64,000 bases of DNA from Gordonia jinhuaensis (lineage in GTDB: Bacteria > Actinomycetota > Actinomycetes > Mycobacteriales > Mycobacteriaceae): the NCBI RefSeq assembly GCF_014639795.1, contig NZ_BMGC01000002.1, positions 111,646 through 175,645 of the forward strand, given 5' to 3'. This document shows positions 25,889-36,550 of the stretch, piece after piece. The translations under genes and the position numbers were made by a program. The notes beneath the pieces are model-generated. The model worked only from the letters and a program-made list of their open reading frames with translations. It was not told the DNA's origin and searched no databases. Numbering within the stretch: the stretch's first letter is position 1; the number at the start of each line of letters is the position of its first letter.

Positions 25889-27342
25889 GTCGCAACCCCT
25901 GCTCGATCAGCCGAACCCGCCCGATCAGCGTGTGAGCGGCCGCCGCTCGTCGCGTCGACGCAGGCACTGATCACCAGGAACGCCACACCCCAGATGAGGT
26001 AGGCGTTGCCCACCGGTGTCTCCAGCAGCGACCAGTCCCGTCCCTCATGTGGCAGCAGCTGATAGGCGCCGGCCGCGAACACGACGAGCCCGGCGACGCT
26101 GAGCCATCCGTAGATATGTGCGACGCGCCGTGAGCCGGCCCGGACGCTGGTCACCGCGGTGGCGGTGAGCGCCGGCACCACCCACACCCAGTGGTGAGCC
26201 CACGAGGTGGGACACACGAGAATCGCCCAGATCGCGGTCACCGCCATGGTGTGCACAGTGGCGAGATGGCGGGCGGCGAGATGGCGGGCGGCGAGATGGC
26301 GGGCGGCGAGATGGCGGGCGGCGAGGTCCCCAGTGGTGGTGCGCGCCGATGGGAGCGCACCGACGGTCATGTCCCCGCGCGTGACGATCCGCCGGATCGC
26401 GACCAGCGCCAGCACCGTCACCGCGGCCGCGCATATCGCCCACAGCGCGTGCATAGTCGTTCCCGGCCCGATGAGCCGGATCCAGAATCCGAAGATGTTC
26501 TGATCGAGCGGACCTGTCTGGTCGCCGATCCGGCCGGAATCGGTGAGCGTCGAGGTCCAGTAGCGCACGGTGTCGTCGGGCGCCCAGGCGGCTGCCACCA
26601 GTCCGGCCGTCACGAACGCCACCAGGCCCGTCACCGCAGCCCGCCGCTCACCACGGATCGCCAGACAGAGCACAAAGGCCAGCGGGGTCAGCTTGATGGC
26701 CGCGGCGATCCCGATCAGGACCCCCCGGCGACCCGATGGGATCACGAACAGGTCGACCATCACCAGGGTCATCAGCACGATATTGAACTGGCCGAATCCC
26801 AGCGTCGTCCAGACCGGGTTGAGCCAGATGCCGAGGGTCGTCATCGCCATCACCACCCACACCCGGTCGCGGCGACCACCGATCTGCAGCGTCCGGACCA
26901 AGATCGCCGACACCGTCGCGAGACAGGCGATCGACACCGCGGTGATCGCCAGGCCGCTGGTGGCCGGCCCGATGAACGACAACGGCAGGAACACCAGCGC
27001 CGCGAACGGCGGATAGGTGAACGGCAGCCACAGTCCAGAAGCGGTGAACGGCATCGAACCGTTCGCGTACAGCGGCACCCCGGCCCGCCAGGTGGCCGCA
27101 CCCAATCGGTAGACGTCGACGTCGACACGCGGCCGGGTGAACACGTCGAGCAGTTCGGGGATGCCGAAGAGCTGGAACCAGACCGAGGCGGCCAGGGCCG
27201 CCACCACGATCACTCGCCAGACCGGCCGACCGGCCGCCTCCGAGATCAGCCGATCCGCTCGCGAATGCCTGGGTCGATCCGTGCTGTCGATGGCCGACTC
27301 CTCCCGTTGCTCACCCGGGCGGTGGGTGAGAGTGCATGTCAC
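25852..27342 (-). CDS. GT87 alpha-1,2-mannosyltransferase (Rv2181 type)
   Basis: 496 aa polytopic GT-C enzyme using polyprenyl-phosphate mannose outside the membrane; the tuberculosis homologue adds alpha-1,2 mannose branches and caps on lipomannan/lipoarabinomannan. About 10 membrane segments; the catalytic Asp pair is probably in the first extracytoplasmic loop (RPRVDVDVYRLG). A cytoplasmic or periplasmic loop contains the pentapeptide LAARH repeated four times from a 15-bp DNA repeat (26261-26325). GTG 27342 is tentative: only 31 bases separate it from the divergent RNase gene. The C-terminal tail beyond the last helix is low in complexity and overlaps plsC. Confidence 0.85.
   Translation of the reverse strand: MTCTLTHRPGEQREESAIDSTDRPRHSRADRLISEAAGRPVWRVIVVAALAASVWFQLFGIPELLDVFTRPRVDVDVYRLGAATWRAGVPLYANGSMPFTASGLWLPFTYPPFAALVFLPLSFIGPATSGLAITAVSIACLATVSAILVRTLQIGGRRDRVWVVMAMTTLGIWLNPVWTTLGFGQFNIVLMTLVMVDLFVIPSGRRGVLIGIAAAIKLTPLAFVLCLAIRGERRAAVTGLVAFVTAGLVAAAWAPDDTVRYWTSTLTDSGRIGDQTGPLDQNIFGFWIRLIGPGTTMHALWAICAAAVTVLALVAIRRIVTRGDMTVGALPSARTTTGDLAARHLAARHLAARHLAARHLATVHTMAVTAIWAILVCPTSWAHHWVWVVPALTATAVTSVRAGSRRVAHIYGWLSVAGLVVFAAGAYQLLPHEGRDWSLLETPVGNAYLIWGVAFLVISACVDATSGGRSHADRAGSADRAGVATQAAGFDLDPSV
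26261..26325. repeat. 15-bp perfect tandem repeat inside the GT87 coding region
   Basis: GCGAGATGGCGGGCG occurs four times without mismatch (26261-26320), followed by five more bases of a fifth unit. The unit is a multiple of three, so gain or loss keeps the frame and changes the number of LAARH pentapeptides in a loop of the mannosyltransferase. Confidence 0.93.
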
Positions 27343-27361
27343 CCCCGGTGCGGGTCACCCC

Positions 27362-27367
27362 TAGGGT
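27362..27367 (+). promoter_or_regulatory. -10 element of a probable leaderless RNase AS promoter
   Basis: TAGGGT, six bases (GATCGG), then the GTG start at 27374. No ribosome site; fits the TANNNT-N6-start pattern seen at several genes here. Confidence 0.5.
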
Positions 27368-27373
27368 GATCGG

Positions 27374-27856
27374 GTGCGCTACTTCTATGACACCGAGTTC
27401 ATCGAGGACGGGCTGACGATCGACCTCGTGTCGATCGGCGTGGTCGCCGAGGACGGACGCGAATACTATGCGGTGTCCACCGGATTCGACCCCGACCGGG
27501 CGGGTGCGTGGGTACGCGCGAACGTGCTCCCCAAACTGCCATCGCCGTCCTCCCGAACGTGGCGCAGCAGGGAAACGATTCGAGACGACCTGCTGAACTT
27601 CTTCACCGAACCCGGCGAGGACATCGAACTGTGGGCGTGGATCGCGGCATACGACCATGTGGCGCTGTGTCAGCTGTGGGGGTCGATGACCGCACTGCCG
27701 CGACCGATCCCGCGCTTCACCCATGAGCTGAAACAGGCGTGGGAGGCGGCCGGCAGTCCGGAGCTGCCCCGACAATCAGGCGACAACCACGATGCCCTCG
27801 CCGACGCCCGGCACAACCTGGTGAAGTGGAAGGTGATCACCGGCGCTGCGGGCTGA
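27374..27856 (+). CDS. 3'-5' exoribonuclease, RNase AS type (Rv2179c family)
   Basis: 160 aa single-domain DEDDh nuclease. Acidic residues are in YDTEF (first D and E), in WAWIAAYDH (second D) and in DNHDALADARHN (catalytic His and last D). The tuberculosis homologue is a dimeric RNase with preference for adenylate-containing RNA. Length agrees with the family (168 aa). Probably leaderless from GTG 27374; divergent from the GT87 gene with only 31 bases between the starts. Confidence 0.87.
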   Translation: MRYFYDTEFIEDGLTIDLVSIGVVAEDGREYYAVSTGFDPDRAGAWVRANVLPKLPSPSSRTWRSRETIRDDLLNFFTEPGEDIELWAWIAAYDHVALCQLWGSMTALPRPIPRFTHELKQAWEAAGSPELPRQSGDNHDALADARHNLVKWKVITGAAG

Positions 27857-27888
27857 GCGTGCTCCCGAATGTGCGCCGGGACTACTGA

Positions 27889-29451
<1,563 letters not shown>

Positions 29452-29514
29452 GGGCGGATGGCGCTGGGAAAGCGGCTACCTGCACGGCGGGGCCGTACCG
29501 GCCACCGCGGCATG

Positions 29515-31593
29515 TCAGGGCAGTGAACCGATCTCGATCTGCGTACCCGGCGACACCCGGTCGCCGGCCGAGACGCTCTGATAGATCACGATCGCCCGCG
29601 ACGAGTGGGTCAGGCTCCGCACCTTGACCCGCAGCCCGGCCTGCTCCAGCGCGTCCCGCGCCGAGGACACCGATTTGCCCATGACCGAGGGGACCGTGAC
29701 CGCATCGGACACGTAGAGCCGCACGGTGGTGTCACCGGAGTCCAGGGTCGAGGAGGCTGCGGGTTCGGTTTTGGCGATGGTGCCCGCGGCCGCATCGCCG
29801 TCGGCGGTCGACCCGGCATCCACCGGCGTGAGCCCCACGGCGATGAGCGTGTCGCGAGCTTTGTCTTCCGACATGCCGGTCACGTCGGGCACCGAGGTGG
29901 CCGGGCCGCTCGAGACGGTCACGGTGATCGCTGAGTCGGTGGCCACCACGGTTCCTGCGGCCGGACTCAGCGAGATGACGCTGTCGGCGGGGTAGCGGCT
30001 GAACTGCCGGTCGCCGACGGTGACGGCGAGTGTGCGGTCGGCCAGTTGCGCGGTGGCGGCCGACAGCGAGGTGCCCGGCGCGATCTGGGGGACCTCCGGT
30101 CGGCCCGCCGAATAGTTCAGTGTCACTGACGACGACCGCGTCGCGCGGCTGCCGACCTGTGGAGACGTACTCAGCGCGGTGTCGCGGGCGACGGTGTCGT
30201 CGTAACGAGGTTTGTCGACCACGCGGAAGCCCGCTTCGGACAGTGCGTGATGCGCGGCGGTGCGGTTCATCCCGGCGATGTCGGGAATCTGTGTGAACCG
30301 ACCCTCGCCGAGCCACCAGCCCACGCCGGCGAGGGCTCCGGCCAGAACCAGGACGGCGACGAGCAGTGCTAGGACGCGGCGTCGTGAACGGGTGCGACGA
30401 GCGGGGTAGTCCTGTGCGGCCGCGGCCAGCGTCGGTCGTGCGGCGAAGGCCGCCGGGTCGGGCATGACCGCCGTGCCGAACCGTTCCCCGGCGGGATCGC
30501 GGCCGGCGAGTTCGGGATCGGCGTATCCGGGAGCGGGGGCCGGCGGCAGCACTGTCGAGTCGAATACCGGTGGAACCGTCTGCACGCGCGTCGCGGTGCG
30601 CGGGGCCTCGGGAGGGTCGGCGGTGTCGGGGCCGCGAGCGCTGTCGTCCGCGACGCCACCGGCGGCCATCGAATGCCGAACCCGCTCGGCACTGGCGCGT
30701 TCGGCCGAACGCAGCGGCGCGGGAACGGTGAAGCGCGGTAGCTCGAGCCGGGTCGCGATGTCGGTGAGGGCCGCCTGCATCTGCGCCGCGTCGGCAAAGC
30801 GGTGTGCGGGGTCGCGCGCGGTGGCTGTGAGCACCAGTTCGTCGAACTCGGCGGGGACGCCGTCGATGAACTCGCCCGGTGCGGGAACGTCGGAGTTCAG
30901 ACGCGCGTAGGCCAGGCCCAGCGGGGTGTCACCGTCGAACGGCGTTCGGCCGGTGATCATCTCGAAGGCCATGATGCCCGCCGAGTACACATCACTGCGG
31001 GCATCGGCGGCGGCGAACTCCACCTGTTCCGGTGAGAGGTAGGCCGCGGTCCCGAGGATCACGCTGTGCGAGGTGATGCCGGCGGCCGCGATCGCGCGCA
31101 CCAGGCCGAAGTCGACGACCTTCACCTCGCCGGCGTCGGAGATCAGGACGTTCTCCGGTTTGATGTCGCGGTGTACCAGTCCGGCATGGTGAGCCTGCGC
31201 CAGTCCGCCCAGGGCCGGGCCGAGAACCGCGGCCACCGCATGGGGTGGCATGGGACCGCGTTCGCGGAGCAGTTCGCGCAGCGTCCCGCCTTCGACCAGC
31301 TCCATGACCAGGAAGGCGAATTCGCCGTCAATGCCCTGGTCGTAGACGGGTACGAGCCCCGGGTCCTTCAATCGTGCGACCGCACGCGCCTCGAACTCGA
31401 GGCGGCTCAGGAACTGCGGATCAGACGAGTAGCGCGGGTCCATCACCTTGACCGCGACCGGCCGGTCGAGGCGCAGGTCGACACCCACGTACACGCTCGA
31501 CATCCCCCCGCGCGCGATCAGTGCGTCGATGCGATACCGGCGATCGAGGACGGCACCGAGAAGCGGGTCACGCACCGGCGTCACCACGGGCAT
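29515..31593 (-). CDS. pknL: Serine/threonine protein kinase PknL with four PASTA domains
   Basis: 692 aa transmembrane kinase. The kinase domain (about 15-285) has the glycine loop IARGGMSSVYVG, catalytic K49, HRD at 141-143 with KPEN, DFG at 161-163 and SPE. A Pro/Ala/Thr-rich linker precedes a membrane helix (about 404-428). Outside, four PASTA repeats (about 429-692) begin at IPDIAGM, VPQIAPG, VPDVTGM and VPSVMGK; PASTA repeats bind muropeptides or lipid II. The tuberculosis PknL has only 399 aa and no PASTA. ATG 31593 fits the homologue start; a longer frame exists upstream. Next to its presumed substrate gene at 31925 and near the dcw cluster. Confidence 0.93.
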   Translation of the reverse strand: MPVVTPVRDPLLGAVLDRRYRIDALIARGGMSSVYVGVDLRLDRPVAVKVMDPRYSSDPQFLSRLEFEARAVARLKDPGLVPVYDQGIDGEFAFLVMELVEGGTLRELLRERGPMPPHAVAAVLGPALGGLAQAHHAGLVHRDIKPENVLISDAGEVKVVDFGLVRAIAAAGITSHSVILGTAAYLSPEQVEFAAADARSDVYSAGIMAFEMITGRTPFDGDTPLGLAYARLNSDVPAPGEFIDGVPAEFDELVLTATARDPAHRFADAAQMQAALTDIATRLELPRFTVPAPLRSAERASAERVRHSMAAGGVADDSARGPDTADPPEAPRTATRVQTVPPVFDSTVLPPAPAPGYADPELAGRDPAGERFGTAVMPDPAAFAARPTLAAAAQDYPARRTRSRRRVLALLVAVLVLAGALAGVGWWLGEGRFTQIPDIAGMNRTAAHHALSEAGFRVVDKPRYDDTVARDTALSTSPQVGSRATRSSSVTLNYSAGRPEVPQIAPGTSLSAATAQLADRTLAVTVGDRQFSRYPADSVISLSPAAGTVVATDSAITVTVSSGPATSVPDVTGMSEDKARDTLIAVGLTPVDAGSTADGDAAAGTIAKTEPAASSTLDSGDTTVRLYVSDAVTVPSVMGKSVSSARDALEQAGLRVKVRSLTHSSRAIVIYQSVSAGDRVSPGTQIEIGSLP

Positions 31594-31924
31594 CGTGGAT
31601 GGGGTCGGCGGATGACGGCAACAGGCCACGTCATCGATCCGATGTCGACCATCGCGCCGTCTCGCCTCCTTCTCCGTACCGGGCATCTAGTGGACCGGAT
31701 ATCTGCGGACCGGTCTCGGGTGGCCGGTCCTGTCTGTGTGCAGGCTGATCTGTGTATCAGGTCTGCGGCACGACCAGTATGCGGCGAATCGGTCGTGCAG
31801 CCCTCAAGCGTACCGACAGATCATCCCGGCGAGGTCACGGTGGGAGATCGGAGTCGACCCCCGGTGATCGCTGCCCCGATGATCCGCGTCAGATGATCGG
31901 GTATGTGCCGGGTAATCTGTCCGG
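31594..31924. other. Divergent pknL / Rv2175c-like intergenic region
   Basis: 331 bases without a supported gene. The right end holds TAATCT (31913-31918), a -10 element six bases before the GTG of the next gene. On the pknL side no ribosome site or clear promoter is visible. The middle contains GATCTGTGTATCAGG and other AT-richer patches that may carry the promoters. Confidence 0.5.
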
Positions 31925-32290
31925 GTGGTATCGCTTCCGCTGACCGAGGATTTCCTCCCTGCCGACCGTGAGGTTCTCGATCTCGACGAGGTCGCGCGTC
32001 TGCTCGGCGTCTCGCAGGGCCGCGTGCGCACCCTCATCGCCGATCACACGCTGCTCGCACTGCGGCGCGACTGCCGTCCGGTGGTGCCGGCGGTGTTCTT
32101 CGACGACGGCGACATCCTCAAACATCTGACGGGGCTGATCGCGGTACTCATCGACGGCGGCTATCAGCGCGACGAGGTCATGCACTGGCTGTTCACCGAG
32201 CAGGACGATCTCGCGATCATGCCGATCGACGCCCTGCACGGACATCAGGCGCGCGAGATGATGCGTCGCGCCCAGGCGCAGGCCTTCTGA
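31925..32290 (+). CDS. Rv2175c-like winged-helix DNA-binding protein, probable PknL substrate
   Basis: 121 aa. A helix-turn-helix near the N-terminus (LDLDEVARLLGVSQGRVRTLI) is followed by a winged region and a C-terminal helix (DALHGHQAREMMRRAQAQ) that matches Rv2175c closely. In M. tuberculosis the neighbouring PknL phosphorylates Rv2175c in its N-terminal tail and this weakens DNA binding. The tail here is shorter (MVSLPLTEDFL), with Thr7 and Ser3 as the only nearby candidate sites. GTG 31925 follows TAATCT by six bases, so the message is likely leaderless. Divergent from pknL. Confidence 0.85.
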   Translation: MVSLPLTEDFLPADREVLDLDEVARLLGVSQGRVRTLIADHTLLALRRDCRPVVPAVFFDDGDILKHLTGLIAVLIDGGYQRDEVMHWLFTEQDDLAIMPIDALHGHQAREMMRRAQAQAF

Positions 32291-32334
32291 GTTCGACGGC
32301 ACTCCTGTCGTCGAGAGCGAGCGCTGATCACCAC

Positions 32335-33285
32335 TCACCGCGCCCGGTCGGGTGCGAATGCGGTGATCGCGGCCGCTGCGCGGCGTAGCCGGGCGGCTGT
32401 GCCCACGCGCACTCGCGTGTCGAACACCTGGAAGTCCACCGCCTCCATCTCGCCCAGGATGTCGCGGTAGATCTCGAACGCTGCGCGGATACCGGGCCGG
32501 CTGCGGGCGGCGAGCATGCCGACACCGGGTTCGGCCTGCCGATACACCGATCGTGTGATCGCGACCAGATGTGCCAGGCCTCGCTGCAGTTCGGGTGCTG
32601 CACGACCGGTGGCGCGGGCATCCCGCAGGGTCTCCTCATCGACGCCGAATGCGGCGAGCTCGTCGAGTGGCAGGTAGATGCGATCGCGGTCGAGGTCCTC
32701 GCCCACATCGCGCAGGAAGTTGGTGAGCTGGAACGCGTCGCCGAGCGCACGCGCGGTGGGTTCGGCATCGCCGATCCGCACGCCGGCAGCGGTGCCGAGG
32801 ATCGGCAGCATCTGCAGTCCGATCACCGACGCCGAGCCGAACATGTACTCCGACAACTCGTCCAAGGTGCGATATCGGTTGCGGAACAACGGGTTCCCCG
32901 GCACGTCCATCCGCATCGAGGTGAGGAAGGCGGTGAACAGTGACCGGTCGATGTCGAAACTGGTGATGGTGTCGACGACGGCGAGGAGACGATCGTCGAC
33001 GGTGTCGACGACGGCGAGGGTGCCGCGTGCGCGCGTGTCGTCGAGCGCGGACATCAGCGCGACCTCGATCTCGTCGATCGCGCGGGAGGGATCGTCGACG
33101 TCGGTGTCGGCGACGTCCACCCAGTCGTCGACCATGCGCGCGAAGCCGTAGAGCGCGTACACCGCCTCCCGCCGATCGGCGGGCAGCATCCGGGTGCCCA
33201 GGTAGTAGGTGCGGCCGTGTTCGGCGGTGAGCGCACGGGAGATGTCATAGCTGCGTTGCAGCGCCGGCGCGCGAACGGGTGTCAT
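32335..33285 (-). CDS. crtB: Phytoene synthase
   Basis: Condenses two geranylgeranyl diphosphates to phytoene, the first carotenoid-specific step. 316 aa. Asp-rich motifs DDWVD (in FARMVDDWVDVAD) and DVGEDLDRDRIYLP are the metal-diphosphate sites, with the family segment YYLGTRMLP at the N-terminus. The ATG overlaps the mptA stop as ATGA. Last gene of the leftward crtE-crtI-mptA-crtB operon. M. tuberculosis has no gene between the mptA and Rv2175c counterparts. Confidence 0.93.
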   Translation of the reverse strand: MTPVRAPALQRSYDISRALTAEHGRTYYLGTRMLPADRREAVYALYGFARMVDDWVDVADTDVDDPSRAIDEIEVALMSALDDTRARGTLAVVDTVDDRLLAVVDTITSFDIDRSLFTAFLTSMRMDVPGNPLFRNRYRTLDELSEYMFGSASVIGLQMLPILGTAAGVRIGDAEPTARALGDAFQLTNFLRDVGEDLDRDRIYLPLDELAAFGVDEETLRDARATGRAAPELQRGLAHLVAITRSVYRQAEPGVGMLAARSRPGIRAAFEIYRDILGEMEAVDFQVFDTRVRVGTAARLRRAAAAITAFAPDRAR

Positions 33286-34895
33286 CGCGATCCCCGCTCG
33301 CTCGCCGTCGCCGGGGTGCCGGCAGGCGTCTGGGGATGGGTCACGGGCCGATTGTCGGTGCTGTATTGCTCGGCGGAGCCGAATCGGTGGTCGGTGGCGA
33401 CGACCCAGCCGGCGAGCGCCGAGACGAGCACGCAGATGGTGAGCTTGCCCGGCTCGTACAACAGGATCGAGTCGTCGGGCGCGAAGGCGAGGAGCATGAA
33501 CGTCGAACCGGCCACCACCACGCCGAGCATCCGTCGGCCGGGTGCGCAGGCGACCGCCGGGATCAGCGCCCACACGTAATACCAGGGCAGCGACGACGGT
33601 TCGAGTAGCAGCACCGCGCTCATCGCCAGCGTCAGACCGAGCATCGCGGTGCGCTCGTCGCGGCGTGCCCACCACCAGATCACCACGAGTGCCATGGCCA
33701 TCACGATCTCGCCGATCAACCGGGTCACCGCGAGCACCGGCAGCAGCGACATCGTGGCCACCGGTGCGGCGGCCCAGGTGATCACGTGCGCGATGAGCGT
33801 GGGCACGGTGAGCCAGTTGATGATCCGGTCGGCCCAGCCCAGTCCGGTGAGCCACCCGAGCCCGTGTCCTTCTGCGGCGGTGAGGATCCCGAACACCACC
33901 GACGAGACCACGATCACACCGGCGAAGACCCCCGCCACATCCCGTGGACGTACCGCTCGACGGGAGCGGATGTGGTCGAGCCAGATCCACACGACGAAGG
34001 GCAGCGCCACGCCTGCGGTGATCTTGATGCCGGTCGCGACGGCCAGGACCACCACGCCGGGCACATGTGCACCTCGGACCACGAGTAGCAGACCGGCGGC
34101 GAGCACACCCATGAGCAGCATCTCGACATGCGGTCCACCGACGGTGTGGATGAGGATCATCGGGTTGAACAGCACCAGCCACATACCGGCGGCTGCGGGG
34201 TCACGCCGGCGACCGGGAAAGTGCTTGGCCAGCAACGGAACGGCCCACACCGCCAGTGCCACACCCGGCAGCATCACCAACCGCATCATCGCCACGCCGG
34301 CCACCGGGTTGTCGCCGGTCACCGCGACCACACCTCGAGCGACGAGCATGAACGCGGGCCCATAGGGGGCGGTGGTGGTGGCCCATACCTGGGCCATCGA
34401 ATCCAGCAGCGGCCCAGGGTTGTTCACCGGACCGTCGGCGTAGGGGTTGAAGCCGTGTGACACCAGCGAAGCCTGCGCCAGGTAGGCGTAGACGTCGCGG
34501 CTGTACACCGGCACCGCGAACAGCAATGGTGTCACCCACGCCACCACCCACCAGCGCAGCGCCGTCATGCCCGGCAGCGCGCCGGTGCCCAACCGGATCC
34601 GCCGTCCCAGGACGATCCACGCGCAGACCATCACCGCGACCCCGGCCCAGAACAGCAGGGACGCCACGGATCTGCCGTGACCGTAGGTCACCCACGCCAG
34701 CCCGGCGTCCTGCAGCCATGTGTTGTTACGTGGGATGTCACCGACGCCGTAGCTGCCCAGCGCCACCAGCAATGACCCGACCGCACCGGCGCCCAGCGGT
34801 GAGATGAGCTGTGACCGCAACGCCGTCCGGTGCGCGGAACTGCTCTGAGCCCTGCTCGGTGCGCCGGCGTCGGGGTGACGGGTCGCGGCGGTCAT
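33282..34895 (-). CDS. mptA: Alpha-1,6-mannopyranosyltransferase (MptA type)
   Basis: 537 aa polytopic GT-C enzyme, homologue of Rv2174 (516 aa), which elongates the alpha-1,6-mannan core of lipomannan using polyprenyl-phosphate mannose. About 13 membrane segments; the first outer loop carries the acidic YSRDVYAYLAQ that holds the catalytic Asp in the family. ATG 34895 overlaps the crtI stop (ATGA), and its own stop overlaps the crtB ATG, so it is locked by translational coupling between two carotenoid genes. The C-terminal tail is Thr/Pro-rich. Confidence 0.92.
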   Translation of the reverse strand: MTAATRHPDAGAPSRAQSSSAHRTALRSQLISPLGAGAVGSLLVALGSYGVGDIPRNNTWLQDAGLAWVTYGHGRSVASLLFWAGVAVMVCAWIVLGRRIRLGTGALPGMTALRWWVVAWVTPLLFAVPVYSRDVYAYLAQASLVSHGFNPYADGPVNNPGPLLDSMAQVWATTTAPYGPAFMLVARGVVAVTGDNPVAGVAMMRLVMLPGVALAVWAVPLLAKHFPGRRRDPAAAGMWLVLFNPMILIHTVGGPHVEMLLMGVLAAGLLLVVRGAHVPGVVVLAVATGIKITAGVALPFVVWIWLDHIRSRRAVRPRDVAGVFAGVIVVSSVVFGILTAAEGHGLGWLTGLGWADRIINWLTVPTLIAHVITWAAAPVATMSLLPVLAVTRLIGEIVMAMALVVIWWWARRDERTAMLGLTLAMSAVLLLEPSSLPWYYVWALIPAVACAPGRRMLGVVVAGSTFMLLAFAPDDSILLYEPGKLTICVLVSALAGWVVATDHRFGSAEQYSTDNRPVTHPQTPAGTPATASERGSR

Positions 34896-36550
34896 CGCCC
34901 ACCGGCTGCCGAGGACGACGGCTGTGACCCGTGTGCGGACCCGAGTACCGCGGCCACGCGTTCGGAGGCCAGTCGACCGGACACCAGCACAGGGGGGATG
35001 CCGACACCCGGCACGGTCGACGACCCTGCGAGCACGACTCCCGGTATGCCGGGCCACACATTCGGCGTGCGGAACGGCCCGGTCTGGGAGTAACGGTGCG
35101 CCGCGGCGAACGGCGTGCCCGCCGACATGCCCGCGCGCGACCAGGTGAGCGGGTGGTCGATGCGCACGATCTCGAGATGCTCGTCGATGCCCGCGTAGCC
35201 GCGGTCGGCCAGTGTCGCGAGGACCTCGCGCGCGTAGGCCGGCGCCAGTTGATCCCAGGGGAGATCGGCTGAATCGAGGTTCGGGCACGGTGCGAGCACC
35301 GAGATCGATTCGTATCCGTCGCGGACGAACGTCGCCGGATCCGACTGCGCGGGACGGGTGATCAGCAGAGAGGGATCCGACATCAGTGTTCCGCGCCGCC
35401 CGGTGATCTCGGAAAAGGTTTGCGCCCAGGCATCTCCGAACAAGATGGTGTGGTGACGGGCCGGCCAGGAGCGTGCGAGGTCCTCACGGACGAGGCCGTG
35501 GACGACCACCGCACTGGGGGAGTGGTGCACCCGTCGACGGCGCCGACGCCGTCTGGCGGCGGTGGACTCCCGCATCAGCGTCTCGGTGACCGGGGTGTCG
35601 GTGGTGAGCACCACCGCGCGGGCATCGATCACCCGACCGTCGGACAGCTCGACGCCACCCACGGTGTCGCCGCGGACGATCACTCGATCCACCGGCGTAT
35701 TCAGTGACACCGAACAACCTTCGCGCACAAGGTGTTCGGCGATGGTATCGGCGATCGCACCCATCCCGCCGCGCGGATACCAGACTCCCATACCGATGTC
35801 CATATGCGCGATCAGTGCGTACACACCGGGCGCGCGGCTCGGCGCGACTCCGGCGTAGAGGGCTTGGAAGGTGAACACCCGTCGCAGTCGCTCGTCGTGA
35901 ATGAACCGCCGGATCACCATCTCGAGCGGCGCGAGTGCGCCCATCGACAGCAGCCGCATCGTCGCACCGCGCGACGTCGCGTCGAGGTAGTCGAGCACAC
36001 CGTCGGCGTTGCGGTCGACGAACGTGTCGAACTCGACGTCGAACAGGTCGGCCAGCCATCGGCGTAACCTCTTGTGCGCCTGACCTTCTCGTTCGCCGAA
36101 GGTGGCGGTGATATTCGCCGACAGGCTCTCGGGGTCGCGTGCGATGTCCACGTCGGTGCCGTCGGCGAAACGTACGTGATAGGTCGGGTCGATCGGGGTC
36201 AGCGCGACCGATTCGGCGAAGGTCGCGCCGGTGGTCGTCTCGCCCGTCGTGGTCGCCGCCAGGGTCCGTTCGACCAACTCGGGCATTGTGAGAACTGTTG
36301 CACCGGTGTCGAATCGGTGTCCGGCGATGGTCTCGGTGCGAACCCTCCCACCTACCGCAGGCGCGGATTCGACCAGCGCAACGCGGTACCCCGATCCGGT
36401 CAGATGTGCCGCGGCGGCGAGTCCGGACAGGCCCGCACCCACCACCACGACGTCTGCCGTGTCCGGGGCCTCGTGCCCAGCGCCGTCTGCCGCCGGGGCG
36501 CCGTCGTGGAGCGTGTCCGGTCCGACGCGAGAGTCGTTGGGGGTGTTCAC
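34892..36550 (-). CDS. crtI: Phytoene desaturase
   Basis: FAD-dependent desaturase that turns phytoene into lycopene or a related polyene. 552 aa. The dinucleotide fold VVVGAGLSGLAAAAHL at about residue 35 and the C-terminal signature GSSTVPGVGIPPVLVSG define the CrtI family. The first 30 residues are an unusual acidic, Gly/Ala/Asp-rich extension. Around residue 335 lies an uncommon run of eight arginines ([11 protein letters not shown]). GTG 36550 follows the crtE stop with no gap (TAG-GTG). It sits between idsA2/crtE and mptA, a slot that is empty in M. tuberculosis. Confidence 0.92.
   Translation of the reverse strand: MNTPNDSRVGPDTLHDGAPAADGAGHEAPDTADVVVVGAGLSGLAAAAHLTGSGYRVALVESAPAVGGRVRTETIAGHRFDTGATVLTMPELVERTLAATTTGETTTGATFAESVALTPIDPTYHVRFADGTDVDIARDPESLSANITATFGEREGQAHKRLRRWLADLFDVEFDTFVDRNADGVLDYLDATSRGATMRLLSMGALAPLEMVIRRFIHDERLRRVFTFQALYAGVAPSRAPGVYALIAHMDIGMGVWYPRGGMGAIADTIAEHLVREGCSVSLNTPVDRVIVRGDTVGGVELSDGRVIDARAVVLTTDTPVTETLMRESTAARRRRRRRRVHHSPSAVVVHGLVREDLARSWPARHHTILFGDAWAQTFSEITGRRGTLMSDPSLLITRPAQSDPATFVRDGYESISVLAPCPNLDSADLPWDQLAPAYAREVLATLADRGYAGIDEHLEIVRIDHPLTWSRAGMSAGTPFAAAHRYSQTGPFRTPNVWPGIPGVVLAGSSTVPGVGIPPVLVSGRLASERVAAVLGSAHGSQPSSSAAGGR

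Noticed and set aside
26191-27369. Plus-strand open frame with an EMAGG repeat
   Set aside because: The repeat is the same 15-bp DNA array read in the other direction; the polytopic GT87 frame on the minus strand is the real gene.
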